Assembly: GCF_016595675.1 (NCBI RefSeq) | Contig: NZ_JAENJH010000002.1 | Coordinates: 1,240,001 to 1,304,000 of the forward strand | Length of the DNA stretch: 64,000 nucleotides | Source of the DNA: Prauserella cavernicola | GTDB taxonomy: Bacteria > Actinomycetota > Actinomycetes > Mycobacteriales > Pseudonocardiaceae | Reading direction: 5' to 3' | Shown here: piece by piece, positions 46,326 through 55,490 of the stretch | Position numbering within the stretch: the stretch's first letter is position 1 | How the letters are laid out: each line of letters begins with the position of its first letter | Position numbers and translations under genes: made by a program | The notes under the pieces: model-generated | What the model saw: only the letters and a program-made list of their open reading frames with translations | Told to the model about the DNA's origin: nothing | Database searches by the model: none

Positions 46326-47840
46326 TCATTCCAGACTGCCGCCAGTGTCCAGTGGACCTGCCATTCGGGGTCCGGCCAGCTTGCGTTCCAGCCTGCCGAG
46401 GCCGGTCCGCAGCGGCTGCGCCAGGAACTCGCCCAACACCACGCCCGCGGCCAGTGCCAGCCCGATCGCGACCGCCTCCATCAGCTGGGTAGCCGTACCG
46501 AAGTCGGCGAGCTGGGACAGTCCGCGGTACGTCGCGAACCCAGGAAGAAGCGGAGTGATACCGGACACAGCGACGACGAGCGGGGTGACCTTCAGCCTGC
46601 GGGCGAGCACACCACCGCCGAGACCGACCAGGGTCGCGGCGATCGACGACGCGATGATCTGGCTGAGGCTGAGCACGGTCAGCGCGCCGTAAGCTCCCAC
46701 GCCGACCGCTCCGGCGACCGCTGCGACCAGCAGCGGGCGCAGGCTCGAGTACGACGCGAGCGCGAAGCACGCGGCGGCTCCCGAACCGGCGACCACCATG
46801 ATCGGCAGGTTCACCGGGTTGAACGCGTCGATCGCCGGAATCGGTGTGCGACCGACGCCGAGGCTGCCTGCCAGCCCGATCGCCGCGGCGACGCCGGTGA
46901 TCAGCCCGGCACTCATCAGTGCCACCTCGAGACTTCGGCCCGCAGCGGTGACGTAGTAGCCGGTGATGGCGTCCTGCACGGCCGACACGGTCGAGAGCCC
47001 GGACAGCAACACCGTCAACGCCGCGGCGACGACCAGGGTCGGTCGATCCTCGGGAATGAGGTCCAGGTTGACGAACGCGATCGCCAGCAGGGTCGCGACG
47101 AAGCCGCCCGACACCTGCTGGAAGAAGAACGGCAACGTCAGCTTGTTGAGAATCCTGCCGACGCGGTCGACGAGGGCGCTGATCGCGAACGCGACGAGCG
47201 CCGCCCAGCCCGATGCGCCGAGCAGGATCGAGATGCAACCGGCCATGCCACCCCAGGCCAGCGTGGAGACCCAGCGCGGGTAGGGGTGTTTGGCGTTGGT
47301 GATGCGGTGCAGCTCGGAGTAGCCCTCCTCGGCGCTGAGCTTGTTGCGCAGGAGCCGCTGCACGAGCCGCTCCGTGTCGGAGAGGCGCGTGTAGTCGAGG
47401 CTGCGGGCGCGGACGACGCGCACAGCGGTGACCGGCGAGAGGTCGCTGCCTCGATGGCAGCTCACAGTGATGGACGTGAAGATCACGTCCACCTCACACG
47501 TCGGGATACCGAGCGCGCGAGTCAGGGCGAGGATCGTCGCCGTGACGTCTGATGCGCCGGCACCGCTGGCCATCTGGACCTCGCCGATCCGGACGACGAG
47601 GTCGAGCACGAGGTGCACGGTCGGTTCGTCGGGAAGTTGTGGGCCCATGGTCGCCGGGGGCTCGACCACGGGAAGCTCGCCGGTCGGTGCTTCGAGGATG
47701 TGCCACGCACGCTGCCGCAGCGAGCGGCCACGCTGCTGCCGTGGGACGTGCCTCTCTGTCCGCTCCTCGGCCGGAGCTTCCAGGATCTGCCACGCGTGCC
47801 GGCGGTTCGGCGCCGTTTTCGCGCGCGGCCGTAGTTTCAT
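46326..47840 (-). CDS. Threonine/serine exporter (ThrE family)
   Basis: 504 residues. The N-terminal ThrE domain (VLDLVVRIGEVQMASGAGASDVTATI, about 75-235) is followed by about ten transmembrane helices. This is the fused actinobacterial ThrE form, like that which exports threonine in Corynebacterium. The first 60 residues contain a short internal duplication, RRHAWQILEAPAEE and RQRAWHILEAPTGE. The frame runs far upstream, but AAGGAGGT five bases before the ATG at 47840 fixes the start. Confidence 0.9.
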   Translation of the reverse strand: MKLRPRAKTAPNRRHAWQILEAPAEERTERHVPRQQRGRSLRQRAWHILEAPTGELPVVEPPATMGPQLPDEPTVHLVLDLVVRIGEVQMASGAGASDVTATILALTRALGIPTCEVDVIFTSITVSCHRGSDLSPVTAVRVVRARSLDYTRLSDTERLVQRLLRNKLSAEEGYSELHRITNAKHPYPRWVSTLAWGGMAGCISILLGASGWAALVAFAISALVDRVGRILNKLTLPFFFQQVSGGFVATLLAIAFVNLDLIPEDRPTLVVAAALTVLLSGLSTVSAVQDAITGYYVTAAGRSLEVALMSAGLITGVAAAIGLAGSLGVGRTPIPAIDAFNPVNLPIMVVAGSGAAACFALASYSSLRPLLVAAVAGAVGVGAYGALTVLSLSQIIASSIAATLVGLGGGVLARRLKVTPLVVAVSGITPLLPGFATYRGLSQLADFGTATQLMEAVAIGLALAAGVVLGEFLAQPLRTGLGRLERKLAGPRMAGPLDTGGSLE

Positions 47841-48061
47841 CAGCGACCTCCTTACTGGTTCCGCGCGTAGCATCGACCGGCAAGGGCCCGCCGTTGCATG
47901 CTGACGGCCGTGGCGTCCGCCACGTTTTTCGTTCACCGTGGCCGGCAACCAACATAGCTCTGGGATGGTCGCGCGGCAGTCGGGTGAGACCGCGCGGCCG
48001 CGCGCGCTCACGCGAGCGCGCGACGGATATAGTGAGCCCGCGCTCGCCTGTGGCGAGGCAG

Positions 48062-48134
48062 GCCGGTATAGCTCAGTTGGTAGAGCAGCTGTCTTGTAAA
48101 CAGCAGGTCGCAGGTTCGAGTCCTGTTGCCGGCT
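48062..48134 (+). tRNA. tRNA-Thr (anticodon TGT)
   Basis: A full cloverleaf: acceptor GCCGGTA/TGCCGGC, D-arm AGCTCAGTTGGTAGAGC, anticodon stem GCTGT/ACAGC with loop CTTGTAA (anticodon TGT, codon ACA), and T-arm GCAGGTTCGAGTCCTGT. The CCA end is not encoded. No mobile element sits on it. Confidence 0.97.
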
Positions 48135-48363
48135 CACTCGGGACCGGGGCACGTCCGATGATCGGATTCGCCCCGGTCCTTCTTTGTCTCAGTTGTCTTC
48201 TCGGCTGCTGTGGCCCGGTGAGTGAGGCCGCCGCCATCCCTGCAACGCCGGCTGCCGTCGGAGCCGTTGCCGAGGTGTGTCCGGAGTCATTTCGGACGCC
48301 GGATTCCCAGTAGTCCGAACCAGCTCAGCAAGCCATTGATTCCGCACGCTTGCCAGAGCGTCC

Positions 48364-48389
48364 TATTATCCTAGTTAGCTAGGTTAATA
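48364..48389. promoter_or_regulatory. Operator-like palindrome of the YtrA-type regulator
   Basis: A 26-bp near-perfect palindrome with arms TATTATCCTAG and CTAGGTTAATA and a 4-nt TTAG centre, 15 bp before the GntR start. It is an AT-rich island in GC-rich DNA. Autoregulation by the YtrA-like protein is inferred; the promoter probably overlaps it. Confidence 0.65.
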
Positions 48390-48404
48390 GCGGAACGGGG
48401 TGAT

Positions 48405-48797
48405 GTGGTGTTCCGGTTCAGGTTCGACGCGGGATCGGGTGTGCCGCCGTATCTGCAACTCGTGCAGCAGGTCGAGCAAGCCGTGCGGCTGGGCGAGCTG
48501 CGGGTCGGTGATCGGCTGCCCACGGTCAAGGACCTCGCCCGAACCCTGGTGATCAACCCGAACACCGTGCTCAAGGCGTATCGCGAATTGGAGCACCGCG
48601 GGCTCGCCAAAGGCAGGCCGGGGCGCGGCACGTTCGTCGAGCGGGAGTCCAACGGGCTCGCCGAGTCCGAGCAGGCCGAGTTGCGCGCCGGGCTCGAGAC
48701 GTGGCTCGCCACCGCACGCGACGCCGGGATGGACGCCGAGGACATCGCCGCACTCGTCGCCGCCGTACTGCACGACTTCAAGGAGGAACACCGGTGA
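48405..48797 (+). CDS. YtrA-subfamily GntR transcriptional regulator
   Basis: 130 residues. A GntR winged helix (PPYLQLVQQVEQAVRLGELR, LPTVKDLARTLVINPNTVLK, GRGTFVE) with only a short C-terminal helix pair, which defines the YtrA group. YtrA regulators normally sit first in an ABC transporter operon and repress it. Here the stop overlaps the ATPase start (GTGA). Two GTG codons in a row can serve as start. Confidence 0.9.
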   Translation: MVFRFRFDAGSGVPPYLQLVQQVEQAVRLGELRVGDRLPTVKDLARTLVINPNTVLKAYRELEHRGLAKGRPGRGTFVERESNGLAESEQAELRAGLETWLATARDAGMDAEDIAALVAAVLHDFKEEHR

Positions 48798-49525
48798 CCG
48801 TACCCACCATCTCGACCAGGGGTGTAGGCAAACGGTATGGCCGTCGCTGGGGGCTGCGCGACTGCACGCTCGACATCGAGGCCGGACGCGTCGTCGGCCT
48901 CGTCGGCCCGAACGGCGCTGGTAAGTCGACGTTGCTGAGCCTGCTGGTGGGCCTGCTGCGGCCCACCGAGGGCTCGGTCGAGATCCTCGGCGCGCCCGCT
49001 GGCTGGGGATCGGTCGCCTACCTCGACCAGCGGCACGCGCTGTACGAGTCGTTCCGCGTGCGCGACATGATCGAGGCAGGGGCGAGGCTGAACGAGCGGT
49101 GGTTCCCGGAGGTCGCGTTCGAGCGGCTACAGGACCTGGGCATCTCGCTGGAGCACAAGGTCGGCAATCTCTCCGGCGGGCAGCGCGCGCAGGTCGCGCT
49201 CGCGCTCGCGCTGGCGAAGCGGCCCGACCTGCTGGTGCTCGACGAGCCCGTCGCCAGTCTCGATCCGCTGGCTCGCCGCGACCTCATGGGGACGCTCATG
49301 GAGGTCAAGTCGGAGTGGGACTGCACGGTCGTGTTGTCGTCGCACGTCGTGTCCGAGCTGGAACGCCTGTGCGACTACCTGGTGGTGCTCGACGAGGGCA
49401 CGCTGCGCTACGCCGGTGACATCGACGAGCTGCTGGACTCACACGGAAGACAACGGAGTCTCGAGGAACTGATCTTGTCCTTTTTGGATGCAGGGGAGCT
49501 CGCCCGGTCCGAGGTGACCGCATGA
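48794..49525 (+). CDS. ABC transporter ATP-binding protein
   Basis: 243 residues. Walker A GPNGAGKST, signature LSGGQRAQVALALAL, Walker B LLVLDEPVASLDP and H-loop SSHVVSE. The subtype is close to the exporter ATPases of YtrB/CcmA type. The GTG start at 48794 has AAGGAGG before it. Substrate unknown, commonly an antibiotic or peptide in YtrA-linked systems. Confidence 0.9.
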   Translation: MTVPTISTRGVGKRYGRRWGLRDCTLDIEAGRVVGLVGPNGAGKSTLLSLLVGLLRPTEGSVEILGAPAGWGSVAYLDQRHALYESFRVRDMIEAGARLNERWFPEVAFERLQDLGISLEHKVGNLSGGQRAQVALALALAKRPDLLVLDEPVASLDPLARRDLMGTLMEVKSEWDCTVVLSSHVVSELERLCDYLVVLDEGTLRYAGDIDELLDSHGRQRSLEELILSFLDAGELARSEVTA

Positions 49526-50448
49526 TCTGGCTGGCCTGGCGGCAGCATCGGTCGAAGCTCGTCGGACTCGGTGCGGTCTTCCTCCTGCTCGCCTGCGGTT
49601 ACGTCGCGCTCGGAGCGGCCATGCGCGGTGCGATCAGCCCGGCGGATCTGCCGTACTGCTTCACCGGCTCCGAACCCGTGCGCTGTGGTTCGTGGTCGGA
49701 CCTGGTCGACGCGATCCATCACTACGTGGTGATCCTGTTCCCGCTGCTGCCCGCACTGGTGGGCATGTTCCTCGGGGCGCCGCTCGTGGCGAACGAGCTC
49801 GAGCACCACACGCATCGCTTCGCGTGGACTCAGGGCCTCGCGCGGAGCCGGTGGCTGAGCTCGAAGCTCTTGTTCCTCGGCGCCTGCTCGGTGCTGTTCG
49901 GCGTGGTGTTCTCGGTCGCCTACGCCTGGTGGTTCTCGCCCGCGCTGGAGTCGGAGGGCTGGTTCGCCACGTTCGACTTCGGCCTCGTCTCGTTCCCCGC
50001 GACCTCCCTGTTCGGGTTCCTCCTCGGGGTGGCGGCGGGTGCGCTGACGCGCCGGACGCTGGCGGGCATGGCGGCGACCCTGGCCGTGTACCTACCTCTG
50101 TTCGTGGTGGTGAAGAACTTCGTGCGGCCGCACTACCTCGACCCGGTGCTGTCGGCCTCGCCCGCCGTGGACTCGCTCCGGGTGGGCACGCAGGTGTTCG
50201 TCGACGCCCAGGGCGCGGTGTACAGCTCCAGCGAGGCCGCTTCGCGGGCCGGTGTCGCCGATCCGGCTGGATTCCTCAACTCCGACACGGCGGACGAGAT
50301 GGCCCGGGCGGGTTACTTCTCACGAGTCCCGGTCCAGCCCGCGGACCGGTACTGGACGCTTCAGGTCATCGAGGCCGGACTGTTCCTCGCGCTGGCGGGG
50401 GTGTGCGTGGCACTGGTGTTCTGGTGTGTCAACCGCAGGCTGAGCTGA
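49522..50448 (+). CDS. ABC transporter permease
   Basis: 308 residues with about six transmembrane helices (ABC-2-like): first KLVGLGAVFLLLACGYVAL, last GLFLALAGVCVALVFWCV, with a long extracellular loop near 195-265. The start overlaps the ATPase stop by 4 bp. With the ATPase it should form an exporter controlled by the YtrA-like protein. Confidence 0.87.
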   Translation: MIWLAWRQHRSKLVGLGAVFLLLACGYVALGAAMRGAISPADLPYCFTGSEPVRCGSWSDLVDAIHHYVVILFPLLPALVGMFLGAPLVANELEHHTHRFAWTQGLARSRWLSSKLLFLGACSVLFGVVFSVAYAWWFSPALESEGWFATFDFGLVSFPATSLFGFLLGVAAGALTRRTLAGMAATLAVYLPLFVVVKNFVRPHYLDPVLSASPAVDSLRVGTQVFVDAQGAVYSSSEAASRAGVADPAGFLNSDTADEMARAGYFSRVPVQPADRYWTLQVIEAGLFLALAGVCVALVFWCVNRRLS

Positions 50449-50564
50449 CGGGTCACTCGACCGAGGGGCGCGACGGTTGGCGCACGGGTGGGCCGGGCAC
50501 TCGCTCGTCAGCTCCGAATTCCCCGCCGGGTCACGAAAAGCGGCAATCGGAAGGAACCGTCATC

Positions 50565-51374
50565 ATGACCCAGTCCATGAGGCCAGACGAGCTCGTCGAC
50601 AGCACTGTCGTCGACCACAGCGGCAGCAAGATCGGCAAGGTCGGCACCGTTTACCTCGCCGACGACACGCACGAACCCGAATGGGTCACAGTGCGCACCG
50701 GCATGTTCGGGCAGCGGGAGAGCTTCGTCCCGCTGCACGGCGCCAACCTGGACGCCGAGGGGCTGCACGTCAGCGTCGCCAAGGACCAGGTGTCCGATGC
50801 TCCTCGGATGGACGTCGAGGGCCACCTCTCCCACAAGGAGAGCGCGGAGCTCTACCGCTACTACGACCTGCCGGCGCCGCGCCAGAGCATGGACGGGCCG
50901 ACGGGCACCTCACCGGGACGGCTCGGAGGTGGCAGGCCCCGCGACACCGGCCGCGAGCGGTCTGAGCACTCCGGCTCCGATGGTTCCGATGGCTCCGGCG
51001 GAACGATGATGCGTAGCGAGGAGCAGCTCAAGGTCGGTACCGAACAGGTGGAGACGGGTCGCGTGCGCCTGCGCAAGTACGTCGTCACCGAGGAGCAGCA
51101 GGTGAGCGTGCCGGTGAGCCACGAGGAGGTCCGCCTCGAGCGGGAGCCGATCACCGACGCCGACCGTGCGGGCGGGGTGCCGATCGGCGAAGACGAGCAG
51201 GAGATCGTCCTGCACGAGGAACGTCCGGTGGTGCGCAAAGAATCCGTGCCCGTGGAGAAGGTGCGGCTCGGCACGGAGCAGGTGACCGAGGAGCAGACCG
51301 TCACCGACCAGGTGCGCAAGGAGCGCATCGAGGTCGACGGCGACGATCCGCAGGGCAGGCACCGCAAGGAGTGA
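50565..51374 (+). CDS. PRC-barrel and DUF2382 domain stress-type protein
   Basis: 269 residues. An N-terminal PRC-barrel (about 8-85, STVVDHSGSKIGKVGTVYL) is joined by a Gly/Ser/Asp linker (about 110-145) to a charged C-terminal DUF2382 domain with repeated EE-QV and VRKE motifs (EEQLKVGTEQVETGRVRLRK, VVRKESVPVEKVRLGTEQV). Such proteins are common in actinobacteria and Deinococcus and are of unknown function. A GGAAGGAA site precedes the ATG. A single gene. Confidence 0.87.
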   Translation: MTQSMRPDELVDSTVVDHSGSKIGKVGTVYLADDTHEPEWVTVRTGMFGQRESFVPLHGANLDAEGLHVSVAKDQVSDAPRMDVEGHLSHKESAELYRYYDLPAPRQSMDGPTGTSPGRLGGGRPRDTGRERSEHSGSDGSDGSGGTMMRSEEQLKVGTEQVETGRVRLRKYVVTEEQQVSVPVSHEEVRLEREPITDADRAGGVPIGEDEQEIVLHEERPVVRKESVPVEKVRLGTEQVTEEQTVTDQVRKERIEVDGDDPQGRHRKE

Positions 51375-51438
51375 CCGCCTTGCCTCTCGCGCCTAGGCTG
51401 CCGGTTGAGGCAAGACGACTTGGCGTGAGAGGACACGA

Positions 51439-53067
51439 ATGCTGGATCTGCTGCTGCGTGATGTGCGGGCACTGACGATGACCGGTGAGCGGCCCCGCGC
51501 GAACACCATCGGCGTGCTGGGTGGCCGGATAGTCGGCGTCGACGACGAGGTCGAGGGGCTGCGGGCGCGGCATGTCGTCGACTGCGACGGCGCCGTGCTC
51601 ACCCCCGGCTTCGCTGACGCCCACAACCACATGGTGTGGTACGGATTGTCGCTCGCCGAGCTGGATCTCTCGGTGTGCCGCACGCCGCAGGAGCTCTACG
51701 ACGCCGTCGCCGCGAAGGCGGCGAGCCTGCCCTCCGACGCCTGGGTTGTCGGCTCCGGCTACGACGACTTCGTGCTCGGCGGGCACCCCGATCGCGCCGC
51801 GCTCGACCGCGCTGGCGGCGGCAGGCCCGTGTGGCTCAAGCACCGTTCGGCGCACATGTGCGTGGCGAGCAGCGCGATTCTGGACCAGGCCGGGGTGCTC
51901 GACGGCTCGGCGAAGGTGCCAGAGGGCGGTGTCGTCGAGCTCGGCGACGACGGTGTGCCCACCGGTCTGCTCGCGGAGCAGGCGCAGCAGCTCGTGGACG
52001 CGCTCGTGAAGCCCTATCCCGTCGAGGAGCTCGTGGCCGCCATCGACCGGGCCGCGCGCGTCTACGTCACCGAGGGCCTCACGCACGTGACCGAGGCCGG
52101 GATCGGCGGTGGCTGGATCGGCCACAGCCCCGCCGAGGCCGCCGCCTACCAGGCCGCGAGGCAGCGCGGGTTGCTGCCGTTGCGGGTCGAACTGATGCCG
52201 GCCAGCGAGGTGCTGCACCCGCTGCACGGCGACGCCTTCGGCCTGGATCTGGGGCTGCGCACCGGTTTCGGCGACGATTTCCTGCGCATCGGCCCGATGA
52301 AGATCTTCACCGACGGCGCGCTGTCCAGCCGTACGGCGGCGGTCACCGAGCCGTTCTGCGGCCACGGTGGGGTCGGCGTGCTCGGTGACGACCCCGCGGT
52401 GCTGCGCGAACGGATGCTCGCCGCGCACAAGGGCGGCTGGCGGATCGCGGCGCACGCGATCGGCGACCGCGCCATCGACCTCACGCTCGACACCTTCGAG
52501 GAGGCGCAGCGCGTGCTGCCGAGGCCGGAGGTCCGGCACCGCATCGAGCACTCCGCGATGGTGCGGCCCGAGCAGCTGGCGAGGATGGCCGCGCTCAACG
52601 TGGTCCCCGTTCCGCAGGCGCGGTTCCTGTACGAGATCGGCGACACGATGGTGGGCGCGGTCGGCGAGAGCCGGGTGCCGTGGCTGTACCGGCACAAGTC
52701 CTTCCTCGCTGCCGGCCTGCGGGTGCCCGGCAGCTCCGACCGGCCGTGCGTCTCGGCCGGGGCGCCGCTGCTCGGCCTGCAGTCGATGGTCGAGCGCACC
52801 ACCAAGGCCGGTGTGGTGCTCAGCGAGGACGAGCGGGTGGACGGCGAGGAGGCGCTGCGTGCCTTCACCGTGCACTCCGCCTACGCGGCGGGACAGGAGC
52901 ACGAGCGCGGTCACCTGGCGGCGGGCGCGTTCGCGGACATGGTGCTGCTCGACGACGACCCCACCACGGCACCGAGTTCGAGCATCGGCGACATCGGTGT
53001 GCTCGCGACGTTCGTCGCGGGCAAGGCCGTGCACGGGGCGGAGAAGTTCGCGAACGCGCCCACCTGA
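51439..53067 (+). CDS. YtcJ-like amidohydrolase (Amidohydro_3)
   Basis: 542 residues. A metal-dependent hydrolase of the amidohydrolase superfamily: N-terminal beta part, metal motif DAHNHMVWYG, the GPMKIFTDGALSSRT strand, later H in AAHAIGDRA and HRIEHSAM, and the closing GSSDRPC and GAFADMVLLD. YtcJ-type enzymes act on N-substituted amides or formamides; the substrate here is unknown. Convergent with the sialidase gene, 6 bp apart. Confidence 0.88.
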   Translation: MLDLLLRDVRALTMTGERPRANTIGVLGGRIVGVDDEVEGLRARHVVDCDGAVLTPGFADAHNHMVWYGLSLAELDLSVCRTPQELYDAVAAKAASLPSDAWVVGSGYDDFVLGGHPDRAALDRAGGGRPVWLKHRSAHMCVASSAILDQAGVLDGSAKVPEGGVVELGDDGVPTGLLAEQAQQLVDALVKPYPVEELVAAIDRAARVYVTEGLTHVTEAGIGGGWIGHSPAEAAAYQAARQRGLLPLRVELMPASEVLHPLHGDAFGLDLGLRTGFGDDFLRIGPMKIFTDGALSSRTAAVTEPFCGHGGVGVLGDDPAVLRERMLAAHKGGWRIAAHAIGDRAIDLTLDTFEEAQRVLPRPEVRHRIEHSAMVRPEQLARMAALNVVPVPQARFLYEIGDTMVGAVGESRVPWLYRHKSFLAAGLRVPGSSDRPCVSAGAPLLGLQSMVERTTKAGVVLSEDERVDGEEALRAFTVHSAYAAGQEHERGHLAAGAFADMVLLDDDPTTAPSSSIGDIGVLATFVAGKAVHGAEKFANAPT

Positions 53068-53073
53068 TCCGCG

Positions 53074-54255
53074 TCAGGTGCGGGGGATGGCGAGCTGCTC
53101 GAACGTGATCGTCTCGTAGCTGCCCTCGGCGCCCGTCTCGTACAGCAGACCGACGCTGCGGGAGTCGAGCTGCACCAGGTCGCAGTACGCGGCCGGCGCC
53201 TCGGAGACGAGGTGCGCGGTTCGCCAGGTGCGACCCCGGTCGGAGCTGATCCGGACGCTCATCGCCCTTCGGGCGTCCGGATCGGACGGTCCTGCGAAGA
53301 GCAGCGCGTTTTCCCTCGAGGTCTGCAGGACGCTGCTCTGCACGCGCGGGCCCACCAGTCCCGGTTGCTCGCGGTAGGGCTCGACGAGGGTCTCGCCGCC
53401 GTCGGCGCTGTAGGTGTCCACCCGGTGGCCGGGTGCGGTGCCGTGGCAGCGGCTGTTGAAGTACAGCGTGCCGTCGGGCAGTTCGGCGACGGTGGTCTCG
53501 TTGGCGGCGATGTATCCGTCGTGGCGCTCCTCGGTGAAGCCGATGCGCCACGTGCGGCCGCCGTCGTCACTGAGCAGGCAGTGGGCGCCGTAGTACTTGT
53601 CCTCGGCGCCGGTGTCGGGCGAGCCCTCGGGCGGCGCGCTGGAGTGGTTGGCGGGCACGACGATGCGGCCCTTGTGCCTGCCGTGCTCGAGCTCGATCGC
53701 GTGGCAGGGGCCCGTCGCGTACCAGCGCCAGTCCGGTGCCTTGGCATCGGCGGTGATCTCGACGGCCTCGGAGAACGTGTGGCCGTCGTCGGTGCTGCGC
53801 TGGACGAACACCCTGCGAGTGTCCTGTTCGGACACGGTGCCTTCCCTGATCTCGTCCTCGGACACCCTGCCGTTGCGGACGGTCAGCAGCACGATGTCGC
53901 CGGAGCTCAGCACGACGGGAGAGGGGTTGCCCGCGGTGGCGTCGCCGTTGGCGGAGACGACGGACAGCGGGCTCCACGTGCGGCCGCCGTCGGCCGAGCG
54001 GCGCGACACGACCTGGATCGCGCCGCTGTCACCCGCCGACTCGACGCGACCTTCGGCGAAGGCGAGCAGCTCACCGGCCTTCGTGCGGACGAGCGCGGGA
54101 ATGCGGAACGTGTGGTAGCCCTCGGTGCCCGAGGTGAACGGCACTGAGGTCATACTGCGGGCACGCGGGGCGGCGGCGGCCGCTGGCGCGAGGGCCAGGC
54201 CGGCTGCGGTGGCGCCTGCGAGGGAGAGGGCGGCGCGTCGGGACACGGCGGGCAT
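53074..54255 (-). CDS. Tat-secreted exo-alpha-sialidase (GH33)
   Basis: 393 residues. A twin-arginine signal (SRRAALSLAGATAAGLALAP) is followed by a GH33 propeller with the sialidase F-R-I-P motif (TFRIPALV, R51) and five Asp-boxes (SADGGRTWSPL, STDDGHTFS, SDDGGRTWRIG, SADGGETLV, SSDRGRTWRT). It should release terminal sialic acids outside the cell. A perfect 14-bp palindrome lies upstream, and the divergent gene encodes a SIS-domain sugar-phosphate protein. Confidence 0.9.
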   Translation of the reverse strand: MPAVSRRAALSLAGATAAGLALAPAAAAAPRARSMTSVPFTSGTEGYHTFRIPALVRTKAGELLAFAEGRVESAGDSGAIQVVSRRSADGGRTWSPLSVVSANGDATAGNPSPVVLSSGDIVLLTVRNGRVSEDEIREGTVSEQDTRRVFVQRSTDDGHTFSEAVEITADAKAPDWRWYATGPCHAIELEHGRHKGRIVVPANHSSAPPEGSPDTGAEDKYYGAHCLLSDDGGRTWRIGFTEERHDGYIAANETTVAELPDGTLYFNSRCHGTAPGHRVDTYSADGGETLVEPYREQPGLVGPRVQSSVLQTSRENALLFAGPSDPDARRAMSVRISSDRGRTWRTAHLVSEAPAAYCDLVQLDSRSVGLLYETGAEGSYETITFEQLAIPRT

Positions 54256-54284
54256 CGCTTCAGCCTCCTTGCTGAAATTTGGAC

Positions 54285-54298
54285 ATAGGACGTCCTAT
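54285..54298. promoter_or_regulatory. Perfect palindromic operator candidate between sialidase and SIS genes
   Basis: ATAGGACGTCCTAT, a perfect 14-bp palindrome 30 bp upstream of the sialidase start, in the divergent interval. The shape suits a GntR- or ROK-type repressor of amino-sugar genes. The regulator is not encoded nearby. Confidence 0.55.
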
Positions 54299-54414
54299 CT
54301 AGGAACCTAGAGTGATGGCCCGCATAGGTCAAGATCCGGTTCGGCCACATTGGTCTGGACAAATTCGACTTGCTGGCCCTAGCGTTTGCCAGGCGATCGA
54401 AGGAGGCACCGCGA

Positions 54415-55131
54415 ATGCGCGAGGACGTCCGCAGGCTGCTCGGGGAACTCGACGAGCGGCAGGGTGACATCGAGCGGGCCGCCGGTCTGCTGCTGGACAC
54501 GGTGGCCGCTGACGGCATCGTCTACGCGGCAGGCGCGGGGCACTCGCTCGCGATGGTGTGCGAGACCTTCTACCGCGCGGGCGGACTCGCCCCGGTGCGG
54601 CCGTTGTGGGACCCGGAGGTCCTGCCGCTGACCGGGGCGCTGCGCAGTTCCGCCGTCGAACGCGAGCCCGGCCGCGGCCGGGCGCTGGTGGAGGCCGCCG
54701 CGCCGACGTCGTCGGACCTGCTCGTCGTGTTCTCGACGAGTGGCCGCAACCCGTATCCCGTGGAGATCGCGAGCGAGGGCCTGGCTCGTGGCGTCCCGGT
54801 GATCGCGGTGACGTCGCTGCCCGCGTCGGCGCAGGCCAGCGACCGCTCGGGAACGCGGCTCGCCGACCACGCGACCGTGGTGCTGGACACCGGCGTCCCG
54901 CCCGGCGACGTCGTGCACCCGCAGGGCGCGCCCCGGACGGCGGCGGTGTCGACGGTGCTCGGGGCGTACCTGTGGTCGTCCGTGCTCGCGGCGCTCGACG
55001 GGCTGGCGACGGAGCGCGGGATCGCGCTGCCGCTGTGGACCAGCGCGAACGTCCCCGGGGGCGACGAGCGCAACGCGGAGCTGATCGCGCGGTACTCGGC
55101 GCGTATCCCGGAGCTGACGCGCGGGTTGTAG
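54415..55131 (+). CDS. SIS-domain sugar-phosphate-binding protein
   Basis: 238 residues. A sugar isomerase (SIS) fold: GIVYAAGAGHSLAMVCETFYRAGG, LLVVFSTSGRNPYPVEIA (the phosphate-binding ST-S motif), then VIAVTSLPASAQ. It belongs to the stand-alone SIS group (UPF0309-like), often found in amino-sugar loci. The ATG at 54415 has AAGGAGG. Divergence from the sialidase suggests a role in sialic acid or amino-sugar breakdown; this is inference. Confidence 0.85.
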   Translation: MREDVRRLLGELDERQGDIERAAGLLLDTVAADGIVYAAGAGHSLAMVCETFYRAGGLAPVRPLWDPEVLPLTGALRSSAVEREPGRGRALVEAAAPTSSDLLVVFSTSGRNPYPVEIASEGLARGVPVIAVTSLPASAQASDRSGTRLADHATVVLDTGVPPGDVVHPQGAPRTAAVSTVLGAYLWSSVLAALDGLATERGIALPLWTSANVPGGDERNAELIARYSARIPELTRGL

Positions 55132-55490
55132 GTGTCGTTCGCGGCGGTTGGCGTGGGGGGCACTGCGCTCGGTGTTGTGGTGAGGCGCGGCGGGATCTTG
55201 CTGCGGGCTTCGGGTGGCGGATGGTCGCGCTCGTGTGGCCGTGTGGCCGTGTGGCCGTGTGGCCGTGTGGCCGTGTGGCCGTGTGGCCGTGTGGCCGTGT
55301 GGCTGTGTGGCCGGGGTGCCCGCGGTGCCTGTGTGGCCGTGTAGCCGCGTGGCCGGGGTTGCCTGTGTGGCCGTGTGGCCGCAGTGCTCGTGTGGGCTGC
55401 GTAGCCGCAGTGCCTACGGTGCCTATGTCGGCTGCGTAGCTGCGGTTTCTGCGGGCTGCGCCGGTCGGTGGTTCCTCGGATGCCTTGAGC
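55132..55490. repeat. Intergenic region with an 8-bp tandem repeat
   Basis: GTGTGGCC is repeated ten times without a break at 55233-55312 (one base change in the ninth copy), followed by looser copies to about 55400. It translates to a monotonous VAVWPCGR peptide with no family match, so it is treated as non-coding satellite. The rest of the interval shows no gene. Confidence 0.8.

Noticed and set aside
48062-48134. tRNA-Thr as a possible AICE attachment site
   Set aside because: The 16-bp att core does not occur in the tRNA, and the element ends 16 kb away.
55132-55490. Proteins made of VAVWPCGR repeats
   Set aside because: They arise from an 8-bp satellite readable in all three frames and resemble no known protein.
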